11,127 bases of DNA from Treponema sp. (GTDB lineage: Bacteria > Spirochaetota > Spirochaetia > Treponematales > Breznakiellaceae). The stretch lies in NCBI GenBank assembly GCA_031276685.1, contig JAISMQ010000139.1, forward strand, positions 1-11,127, given 5' to 3'. The position numbers and the translations under genes were made by a program. Within the stretch, counting starts at the first letter, position 1. Each line of letters begins with the position of its first letter. Positions 5,800 to 11,127 of this stretch are shown here, piece after piece. The notes beneath the pieces were generated by a model. That model was not told the origin of the DNA and did not search any database. It saw nothing but the letters and a program-made list of their open reading frames with translations.

Positions 5800-8700
5800 A
5801 CTCAACCAGCGGGTTGAAAAAACCCGCGCCGCCGGAATCCGGGCCGGCGGGGTCCGCGCCGCCGGGGCCCCCGTCATCGGCCCACCACGCGCCGGCCCCC
5901 TCGTCCGCCTGTTCCCCGGCAAAAGGCGCCGGCCCGCCCGCAGGCCCTTCGCTGCCGGAGCCCGGCCCTTCGTCATCGGAACCCGCCCCTTCGCCGGCGG
6001 AGGTGGCCGGCCCGTCCCCGACCCCGGCGGAGCCCGGCCCGTCCCCAGCGCCCGGTTGGCCCCCGGTCTCGCTGTAGGCGGTCTCGCCGTAGGCGGTCTC
6101 AGCCCCGTTATACGCGGTTTCAACCGGGTCCGGCGCGGCCTCCGGTTCGCCCTGCGCGCCCGTAGTTTCGTACGCGGTTTCGCTGTACGCGGCTCCAACC
6201 GGGCCCGGCGCGGATTCGCCTGAGCCCCGCGAATCCCAGAAATACCCGCCGTCGTCCCCGTCCAGCAGGCTGTTCCCCCCGGAGGCCCCGGAACGGGGAG
6301 GGTACCCCGAATATCCCGAATATCCGGTATACCCTGAATAAGCGGCGGAACCCCGGCCCCCCGCAGCCCGTTCGGGCACAAGGCCGGGGGGCAGGACCGG
6401 CAGGGCCAGGGATTCCAGCAGGGCTTCGCCGTTTATCGCCAGCGCGCTGGTCCGCACAAAGTCCGGGCGGTTCAGGCTTGAACGGATGGTCCCGCCGTGG
6501 ATATTGCAGTACTCCGAAGGCTGGGTCCCCTCCAAAAAGGGCAGCGTAACTTCGCCCTCGTTACAGGACGCGGTTTTAAGGAGCCCCGACTTGGCGCAGA
6601 CCGTTACGTCGATCACCCCGGTGGCGGGCCGCACGAATTCCCGGTAGGCCAGCCCCTGGTGGATCTCCCGCATGTAGTCCGCCCACACGGGGCCGGCCAG
6701 GGTCGATCCGGTCAGATTCACCCCCAGCGAATTCCCCGGCTTGTCAAAACCGAACCAGACGGCGGTGGTGTAGTAGGGGGAAAAGCCCACGGTCCAGGCG
6801 TCGGACCAGTTCTGGGGGGTCCCGGTCTTGCCCGCCATGGGCATACGGAAGCTTTTGCCGTTTTCGTCCTTGAACGTGAATTTGGAGCCCCAGGCAGAAG
6901 GGTTGTACAGGGTCCCCGTTTCCACCGTTTTTTTAAGCATGCTGGTCATCACGTAGGCGTTCTGGGGGCTTATCACCTGGATAGATTCCCCCATAAGGCG
7001 CTGCTGCATCCGCAGCTCCCGCTCCGGGTCCAGGACCACCTGCCCGTTCCGGTTTTCCACGGAACGTATGGCGATGGGGGTAACGGAACGGCCCTGGTTG
7101 GCGAAAACCGCGAAGGCCCGGGCCATCCGCAGGGGCGAAGTGGAGATAATGCCCAGGCCCAGGGGGTAGACGCGGGGGAATGTCGACTGGATCCGCCCCG
7201 GATCGGTAATGTCCAGCAGCGCCGCCGCCCGGCTGATGGCGGCGTCAAAGCCGATAGCGTCCAGCACCCGCAGGGAGGGGACGTTCATGGACTGGGCCAG
7301 GGCTTCGTAGAGAAGCACCGAGCCCTTCCACTCGCCCCGGAAATTCAGCGGGATATAGGGGGTGCCGTCCTCGTTATGAAACACGATGGGCACGTCGTAG
7401 ATAAGCGACGCGGGGTTAAATTTGCGGGAATCGATGGCCGCCGCGTAGTACAGCGGCTTGAACGAGGAACCAGGCTGGATATTCCCCTGGGTGGCCCGGA
7501 TAAGCTGGTTGGCTTCGTCGTATGTGGAGCCCCCGATAATGGCGGTGATGTATCCGGTTTCGTTCTCGATGGTGACAAGCGCCCCTTCCACCACGTTCTG
7601 CTCCGTAGAGACTTTCAAATCCCCGAACGCGGAACTGGTAAGGGTTTTAAGATCCTGGATGCCGAAGACCATGGCCGCCATATCCGCCACGGGGTTCAGC
7701 ACCTTGGTGTACCTGTTCATGGCCTGCTGCCGGTGCCGGGATTCGCCTGAGGCGTGGATGGCGTCCAGATCGAAGCACAGGGAAAGAAGCTCGACAACGG
7801 GGGTGTAGGTGTTGATGGCCTGCAGGCTGTTGCTGGTGTTGGACCGCTGGTACTCCCGGTTGGCCTTTTCCAGGCCCTGCTGCATGTACCGGGCCGCCGC
7901 CTCCTGGTGCCCCAGGTCCAGCGTGGTACGGACCGTATACCCGTCCCGGTAGTAGTCCATCGTCCCGTACATCATGTCTTCCAGTTCCCGGCGCACGTAC
8001 TCGCTGAACCAGGGGGCGGCGTCCTCCCGGTCGTAATAGGCCGCGATTGAGGCCCGGGTGTAATCGTAGCCGCCCCAGTACTCCTGGAACGAGGCGTCCG
8101 CCTCCTCCTGGGTGGCGTACCCCAGCTCGATCATCTTGCTGAGTACCGAAAGCTGCCGGTCCATGGCCTCGTTGGGGTTGTTAAGGGGGTTGTAGCGGGA
8201 CGGGTTCGACAACTGGACCACCAGAAGGGCCGCCTCCGCCAGGCTGATCTCGCGGGCGCTGTGGCCGAAGAAGTACTGGCTCGCCGCCTCCACCCCGTAG
8301 GTGCCGGGCCCCATGATCATGTAGTTCAGGTATATTTCCAGAATCTCGTTCTTGGTGTAGCGCCGCTCCATCTGGAAGGCCCACCAGAGTTCGCGGATCT
8401 TCCGGGACAGGGTCATTTCGGTCCGGTCGGTGTAGAGGGTCCCGGCTACCTGCTGGGTAATGGTGGAGCCGCCGCCCCAGTTCTTGCCGAGGAGCCGCCC
8501 CACCGCCGCCCGCGAAATGCCCCGGATGCTGAAGCCCCGGTGGTTGTAAAAATCGGGGTCTTCCCGGGCCAGCACCGCGTAAATAAGGTGCCGGGGCAGC
8601 TCGCTCAGCGAAACGAGTTCCCGCTTTTCGTCCGCGGCGAACTCGGTAATAAGGGTTCCGTGTACGTCAAGAATCTTGGTCGGCAGGGCCGGGTTAAATT

Positions 8701-8851
8701 CCTGGAAATTTTCCAGATTCATAACGTTGGTGGTTTCCGCCAGGGACAGGCCCAGGCCGATACCGATTACCACGGCGACAAGGATCGTTAAAACTGCAAG
8801 AAAGCGGATCAGTATAGCGGAAAATATCGAAGCCCTGCCCCCCGCGCCCAT
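5798..8851 (-). CDS. mrcA: Class A penicillin-binding protein (PBP1A-like) with long low-complexity tail
   Basis: A 1017-residue bifunctional peptidoglycan synthase. Cytoplasmic start, one membrane anchor (~13-36), then a GT51 glycosyltransferase: AREDPDFYNH with catalytic Glu97, GGGSTITQQ (126-134), RKIRELWWAFQMERRYTKNEILEIYLN and GVEAASQYFFG. The transpeptidase follows: SSFK with Ser462, SMN (521-523) and KTGT (675-678), so both activities look intact. A stretch of ~80 residues before ALVTIENETG (about 335-420) separates the domains. Cys752, Cys763 and Cys782 lie in the conserved CAKSGLL...C...YC segment after the transpeptidase domain. Residues ~830-1017 are disordered-looking, first GY and TAY repeats, then Gly/Pro/Ala/Glu/Asp-rich. 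Typical members are 650-850 residues, so the tail accounts for the excess. It is first in an operon with the ParB-like gene. The ATG lacks a usable ribosome binding site; AAGG is one base away. Confidence 0.93.
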   Translation of the reverse strand: MGAGGRASIFSAILIRFLAVLTILVAVVIGIGLGLSLAETTNVMNLENFQEFNPALPTKILDVHGTLITEFAADEKRELVSLSELPRHLIYAVLAREDPDFYNHRGFSIRGISRAAVGRLLGKNWGGGSTITQQVAGTLYTDRTEMTLSRKIRELWWAFQMERRYTKNEILEIYLNYMIMGPGTYGVEAASQYFFGHSAREISLAEAALLVVQLSNPSRYNPLNNPNEAMDRQLSVLSKMIELGYATQEEADASFQEYWGGYDYTRASIAAYYDREDAAPWFSEYVRRELEDMMYGTMDYYRDGYTVRTTLDLGHQEAAARYMQQGLEKANREYQRSNTSNSLQAINTYTPVVELLSLCFDLDAIHASGESRHRQQAMNRYTKVLNPVADMAAMVFGIQDLKTLTSSAFGDLKVSTEQNVVEGALVTIENETGYITAIIGGSTYDEANQLIRATQGNIQPGSSFKPLYYAAAIDSRKFNPASLIYDVPIVFHNEDGTPYIPLNFRGEWKGSVLLYEALAQSMNVPSLRVLDAIGFDAAISRAAALLDITDPGRIQSTFPRVYPLGLGIISTSPLRMARAFAVFANQGRSVTPIAIRSVENRNGQVVLDPERELRMQQRLMGESIQVISPQNAYVMTSMLKKTVETGTLYNPSAWGSKFTFKDENGKSFRMPMAGKTGTPQNWSDAWTVGFSPYYTTAVWFGFDKPGNSLGVNLTGSTLAGPVWADYMREIHQGLAYREFVRPATGVIDVTVCAKSGLLKTASCNEGEVTLPFLEGTQPSEYCNIHGGTIRSSLNRPDFVRTSALAINGEALLESLALPVLPPGLVPERAAGGRGSAAYSGYTGYSGYSGYPPRSGASGGNSLLDGDDGGYFWDSRGSGESAPGPVGAAYSETAYETTGAQGEPEAAPDPVETAYNGAETAYGETAYSETGGQPGAGDGPGSAGVGDGPATSAGEGAGSDDEGPGSGSEGPAGGPAPFAGEQADEGAGAWWADDGGPGGADPAGPDSGGAGFFNPLVE
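6065..6343 (-). repeat. Repeats within the PBP tail (GY and TAY motifs, 75-bp duplication)
   Basis: Residues 837-850 (6343-6302) are Tyr-Gly/Ser repeats (GYTGYSGYSGY). Residues 888-929 hold five AY motifs such as SETAY, ETAY and GETAY. At DNA level 6111-6138 and 6186-6213 match at 25 of 28 bases with a period of 75 bp, that is 25 codons (APDPVETAY against APGPVGAAY). The tail therefore grew at least partly by in-frame tandem duplication. Confidence 0.7.
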
Positions 8852-8857
8852 GCCTTA

Positions 8858-8886
8858 AGCCTACGGGGGGCCGAATTCTTTGTCAA
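8858..8886 (-). promoter_or_regulatory. Putative promoter of the PBP operon
   Basis: The minus strand has a perfect TTGACA (8886-8881), a 17-base spacer and TAGGCT (8863-8858), which keeps the three most conserved -10 positions (T1, A2, T6). The -10 ends six bases before the ATG at 8851, so the predicted start site is the A of the start codon. The -35 overlaps the tip of the repeat element to its left. Confidence 0.5.
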
Positions 8887-8897
8887 GTAAGCGCGCG

Positions 8898-9109
8898 CGG
8901 GGCCGGCGCATGTTGGCTATAACAATGTTACCACAGGCGGGAAAAAACAGGGGGCAAAACGCCTGTACCGGGCACGCTTGCTTTGCGCCAGGCGGTTCCC
9001 ACGGTTCCCTGCGGCTCAGACAGCGCAAAGCTTCGGTCAAGTGCCCGCCCCAGGCGTTTTACCCCTGCTCTTTACAGCCTGCCCCTATAGTCAGTATGCG
9101 CCGGCCCTG
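8898..9109. repeat. 212-bp imperfect inverted repeat
   Basis: Arms 8898-8988 and 9023-9109 are complementary in consecutive blocks: CGGGGCCGGCGCATGTTGG (8898-8916) with 9091-9109 (15/19), CTATA with TATAG (9086-9090), CAGGC (8934-8938) with GCCTG (9077-9081), 8948-8965 with 9051-9067 (17 bp with one wobble and one bulge), GGGCAC (8970-8975) with GTGCCC (9041-9046), and CTTTGCGC (8981-8988) with GCGCAAAG (9023-9030). A 34-base apical segment is unpaired and holds GGTTCCC twice (8994-9000, 9003-9009). It may be a MITE-like element, a structured RNA gene, or both. Confidence 0.75.
8942..9067 (-). ncRNA. Candidate structured RNA ending in an intrinsic terminator-like stem and U6
   Basis: Read on the minus strand, the inner part of the inverted repeat begins CAGGGGTAAAACGCCTG and ends CAGGCGTTTTGCCCCCTG followed at once by TTTTTT (8947-8942). 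That is a 17-bp closing stem with a U-tract, while the plus strand has no matching T-run. Above it are 6-bp and 8-bp stems separated by internal loops and a 34-nt apical loop with GGGAACC twice. It could be a stand-alone small RNA, a 6S-like long hairpin, or a leader attenuator for the PBP operon 91 nt downstream. It does not carry the conserved motifs of RNase P, SRP RNA or tmRNA. No convincing promoter was seen for it. Confidence 0.35.
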
Positions 9110-9260
9110 CCGCTGGATAAGGGCTAGGCGTACTTGGGAACGTAAAACAACGCATGAAAAGTGTGAAGCGGCCTTGATTTTGTCACCGGCCAAGTAGTAA
9201 TCCCGGGGCCGGCGCATGTAACACGGCCAATATCCGCCGGGGCGCTTAAAAAAAAGGGAC

Positions 9261-9291
9261 AAAAAAAGCCGGCCGCGTAACCGCGACCGGC
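9261..9291 (-). terminator. Intrinsic terminator of the M23-PEGA operon
   Basis: On the minus strand GCCGGTCGCG-GTTA-CGCGGCCGGC forms a 10-bp stem (one G-T pair) with a 4-nt loop, followed directly by seven T's, then GTCCC and eight more T's. It lies 139 bases past the PEGA gene stop and should separate that operon from the PBP operon. Confidence 0.88.
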
Positions 9292-9331
9292 ATGCCCTTG
9301 AGGCATATCGGAGATATAGTGATTTGGGAGG

Positions 9332-9369
9332 GGAACTATAGGTCCGACAGTTACAATATCGACAGTTAC
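9332..9369. repeat. Near-palindrome plus two CGACAGTTAC direct repeats
   Basis: GGAACTATAGGTCC (9332-9345) equals its reverse complement at 12 of 14 positions. It runs into CGACAGTTAC at 9345-9354, repeated exactly at 9360-9369 with a 15-base period. On the minus strand this lies in the 3' untranslated region of the M23-PEGA transcript. Function unknown. Confidence 0.5.
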
Positions 9370-9430
9370 CCCCAATCCTTTAGCGGTTTAACGAATAACC
9401 GCGGCTTCGCGGCGAAAAATTGTAAGGCCG

Positions 9431-10498
9431 TCATTCCGCCTCCGCTACGTCCAGGTCCACGGTTATGGCTATGCGGTAGGTTTTCCCCCGGCGGACCTGG
9501 ATATTCCTGGCGATGCTGTAGTCGCTTACCTGGAACCGGATCTCGCGGATCCCCGGCTCCGCCGGAACCGGGCCCCGCGTCCCCTCCAGCTCCAGGCCGT
9601 CAATAAAAATACGCGCCTGTTCCGGCGCCTCGAAGAACAGCAGCGGGGCGGGATCCTGCAGGGCTATGTCCAGATCCAAAACCCGCGCCCGTTCCACGCG
9701 GAACAGCCGGTTCTCGCTCAGGTAATCATCTGAAAGGACCAGGAGCCGGTGCTCCCCCTCTTTCAAGAGGATGTCCACGGGCGTTTCGACCGCCTGATCG
9801 TCAATCAGAACGGCAAAGGGCCGGTCCGGCAGGTGTTCGGGGTAGTGGAACCGGACCCGCAACGCCCCCTCGTCCCCCAGGATGGGCCGGGCGGAAATCT
9901 GAAAGGCCATGTTCTCCAGGCCCGCCGCGCCGGGGACAAGCCGGACCAGGACGGGGAACGATTCGGGGGGGATGTGGCCGGGAAGCACCAGGGCGTAGGG
10001 GCTGGTTTCCAGGTCGTGGACGGCGCGCAGGGGTATCTGGTAGACGGTCCGCAGCTTCCCCGGCAGGGCGCCGTAAAAGAAAGGGCGGACCGGGGGGGCG
10101 GCCGCCTCCGGGACGGCCGGGGCCGCCAAGACGGCCAGGACGGAGGGATCGGCGGGGGGCTCCAGGCCCGCATAGACCAAAACGGCAAGGCCGCCCTGGG
10201 ACGAAAGCCATTCCGGGGGGGCGGTACATTCCAGCTCTATACCCCGGAAAAAACGCCAGTCCTCCCCCAGAACGATCAGCGCGGCGCCGTTGTAGGGAAC
10301 GGAAACGCGGGGCTGCGCCCCCCGGGAAAGCTCCAGAACGCCGGGGGCCGGAAGATCTTCGGCATAGCCCAGCGAAACCCCGGCGGCAAACACGGCAAGC
10401 AGGACAAGCTTAGGTCCGGCCTTCGCCTTCCGCCTTGGCCCCGCAGGTTTTTCAAAACGCCCCGGGACTGTTCCGAAAACAGGATTTTTTGAACTCAC
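9431..10498 (-). CDS. Exported protein with C-terminal PEGA-like domain
   Basis: A 355-residue protein of unknown specific role. An unusually long basic N-region (to AKAGPK, residue 30) precedes a hydrophobic segment (31-46, LVLLAVFAAGVSLGYA) with a plausible signal cleavage after Ala46; an uncleaved anchor is also possible. The middle is beta-rich with an Ala/Pro-rich loop near 110-140 (DPSVLAVLAAPAVPEAAAPP). Residues ~285-350 look like a PEGA-type beta domain: ARIFIDGLELEGTRGPVPAEPG, then IREIRFQVSDYSIARNIQVRRGKTYRI. PEGA domains are common in surface and periplasmic proteins and often bind envelope partners. The start is GTG at 10498, six bases after the stop of the M23 gene, with GAGGGG overlapping that stop, so translation is probably coupled. 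No internal ATG offers an alternative before the hydrophobic segment. Confidence 0.72.
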   Translation of the reverse strand: MSSKNPVFGTVPGRFEKPAGPRRKAKAGPKLVLLAVFAAGVSLGYAEDLPAPGVLELSRGAQPRVSVPYNGAALIVLGEDWRFFRGIELECTAPPEWLSSQGGLAVLVYAGLEPPADPSVLAVLAAPAVPEAAAPPVRPFFYGALPGKLRTVYQIPLRAVHDLETSPYALVLPGHIPPESFPVLVRLVPGAAGLENMAFQISARPILGDEGALRVRFHYPEHLPDRPFAVLIDDQAVETPVDILLKEGEHRLLVLSDDYLSENRLFRVERARVLDLDIALQDPAPLLFFEAPEQARIFIDGLELEGTRGPVPAEPGIREIRFQVSDYSIARNIQVRRGKTYRIAITVDLDVAEAE

Positions 10499-10500
10499 GG

Positions 10501-10506
10501 CCCCTC
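10501..10506 (-). promoter_or_regulatory. Ribosome binding site of the PEGA gene, overlapping the M23 stop
   Basis: TGAGGGGCCGTG has the same geometry as the PBP/ParB-like junction, here with a GTG start. It supports the GTG at 10498. Confidence 0.7.
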
Positions 10507-11127
10507 AGTTAAACAAATACTTCCCCGGATCCTGGGCTTTGCCGTTCCTCCTCAGCTCAAAATGAAGGTGGGGGCCCGTAGACTGGCCCGTGGATCCGAC
10601 TTTGCCTATAACACTACCGGATCGGAGTTCCTGGCGCAAGGCCACGCCGATTTTCGACAGGTGGCCGTAGAGGCTTGCCCAGTCGTCCCCGTGTTTGATG
10701 ATGACGTAGTTCCCGTATACCGGATCCGAGCCGGTCTCGGTCACCACCCCCGCCTCCGCGGCGAACACGTCGGTCCCCTCCGGCGCGGCCAGATCCAGCC
10801 CCTCGTGGATACGGAAACGCCCCGTTACCGGGTTTATCCGGGGCCCGTAACTGCTGGTTACCGTAAAATCGCGCAGGGGGAAGCGGAAACCCCGGTTCAG
10901 GAAAAAGATCCGCTCCGTGGGGCTGTAATCGTCGCCGGGGAAGAAGTAAAAAAGCCCGCCGCCCAGCCGCATCGCCACCCCCCCGCCCCGGGACGCGCGG
11001 GCGGCGGCCATAAGCCGTTCAAGGCCCGAATCCGGCTCCGCCGGGACGAAGATCCCCGGCATCGAGGGGAGGAGCAGCTCCCCGGCGGGGGGAAGGGCGG
11101 CCTGGGCCAGCCGGTTGAGCGTGGCCA
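10505..11127 (-). CDS. M23-family metallopeptidase (LytM/NlpD-like), N-terminus cut by window edge
   Basis: The minus-strand frame is open to base 11127, so the true start lies outside. An ATG at 11062 is inside the gene, because the 21 codons upstream of it continue a sensible protein sequence (TLNRLAQAALPPAGELLLPSM), perhaps the end of a LysM-like segment. The peptidase domain begins at about RFPLRDFTVTSSYGPRINPVTG. All zinc-site motifs are present: HEGLDLA (H and D of HxxxD), the central LYGHL, and GPHLHFEL (HxH). M23 enzymes cut peptidoglycan cross-bridges or, when degenerate, activate amidases; the intact ligands argue for an active endopeptidase in the periplasm. It is cotranscribed with the PEGA gene. 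Confidence 0.9.
   Translation of the reverse strand, partial: ATLNRLAQAALPPAGELLLPSMPGIFVPAEPDSGLERLMAAARASRGGGVAMRLGGGLFYFFPGDDYSPTERIFFLNRGFRFPLRDFTVTSSYGPRINPVTGRFRIHEGLDLAAPEGTDVFAAEAGVVTETGSDPVYGNYVIIKHGDDWASLYGHLSKIGVALRQELRSGSVIGKVGSTGQSTGPHLHFELRRNGKAQDPGKYLFN

Larger units (their letters stand above)
8884..9219. repeat. Three alternately oriented copies of a GC-rich palindromic motif
   Basis: CGGGGCCGGCGCATGT occurs identically at 8898-8913 and 9204-9219, and inverted with four changes at 9094-9109. Each copy is accompanied by CAAGTA on the same side: 8884-8889 (8 bases away), 9191-9196 (7 bases away), and inverted TACTTG at 9131-9136 (21 bases away). The core contains GCCGGC, itself a palindrome. 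Copies in alternating orientation between genes resemble REP/BIME or MITE ends. No transposase is in the window. Confidence 0.6.
8852..9430. other. 579-bp non-coding region between the PBP and PEGA genes
   Basis: No convincing gene is present on either strand. From left to right it holds the PBP promoter, the inverted repeat and candidate RNA, the third palindromic motif copy, a terminator for the upstream operon, a pair of CGACAGTTAC direct repeats, and two small mutually exclusive hairpins just past the PEGA stop (GCGGTT 9383-9388 with AACCGC 9397-9402; CCGCG 9399-9403 with CGCGG 9408-9412). Confidence 0.7.

Noticed and set aside
5424..6381. Plus-strand (5424-6077) and minus-strand (5707-6381) frames over the PBP tail
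   Set aside because: Low-complexity Pro/Ser/Arg translations produced by reading the Gly/Pro/Ala repeats in other frames; the PBP frame is continuous with the catalytic domains and ends in a coupled junction.
6497..7750. 417-codon open frame on the plus strand
   Set aside because: Lies wholly opposite the PBP transpeptidase region; its translation is rich in Gly, His, Pro and Arg as expected for the complement of a GC-rich gene and shows no recognisable motif.
8991..9012. GGTTCCC motifs suggesting a tRNA T-arm
   Set aside because: No acceptor, D or anticodon arms and no CCA end can be placed around them.
8880..9197. 105-codon plus-strand frame in the intergenic region
   Set aside because: Composed of the inverted repeat, no ribosome binding site or known motif; structure explains the sequence better than coding.
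9345..9369. Short CRISPR array
   Set aside because: Only two 10-base repeats with a 5-base gap and no cas genes.
10505..11062. M23 gene as a complete 185-residue protein starting at 11062
   Set aside because: The frame stays open and protein-like to the window edge, so this ATG is internal.

Overview
The window is GC-rich bacterial chromosome, densely coding, and looks like a spirochaete of the Treponema/Spirochaeta type. That assignment is an inference from the gene set: a short EF-G paralogue, an FkpA-like periplasmic isomerase, a long two-domain NDP-kinase-like protein, a class A PBP coupled to a ParB-domain protein, and an M23 peptidase coupled to a PEGA-like protein. No rRNA, tRNA, CRISPR array, transposase or phage gene was seen.

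Layout. 1-1244 (minus) is a major facilitator family transporter whose C-terminal end runs off the left edge. 1357-2034 (plus) is a secreted FKBP-type peptidyl-prolyl isomerase. Its stop codon overlaps that of a convergent 396-residue protein with a complete NDP-kinase domain and a degenerate copy in front (2031-3221, minus). An EF-G-type translational GTPase follows at 3363-5381 (plus). 5402-8851 (minus) is a two-gene unit: a class A penicillin-binding protein with a very long low-complexity tail, then a mini ParB-domain protein with a cationic amphipathic tail. 9431-11127 (minus) is another two-gene unit: an M23 peptidase, cut by the right edge, then an exported protein with a PEGA-like C-terminus. 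It ends at a strong intrinsic terminator (9261-9291).

Most of the genes point to the cell envelope: transport, periplasmic folding, peptidoglycan synthesis and peptidoglycan cleavage. EF-G and the NDP-kinase-like gene serve translation and nucleotide supply and share a divergent promoter region.

Two things stand out. First, three genes (FKBP, EF-G, PBP) have a sigma-70-like promoter with a 17-bp spacer whose -10 box ends 6-8 bases before the ATG, with no correctly spaced ribosome binding site. This predicts leaderless or nearly leaderless mRNAs. Genes inside operons and the NDP-kinase-like gene instead have clear Shine-Dalgarno sequences. Second, the only long non-coding stretch (8852-9430) holds a 212-bp imperfect inverted repeat. 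Its inner part reads on the minus strand as a long stem followed by six T's, so it is a candidate structured RNA or leader. Three alternately oriented copies of one GC-rich palindromic motif surround it, and one copy supplies the -35 box of the PBP promoter.
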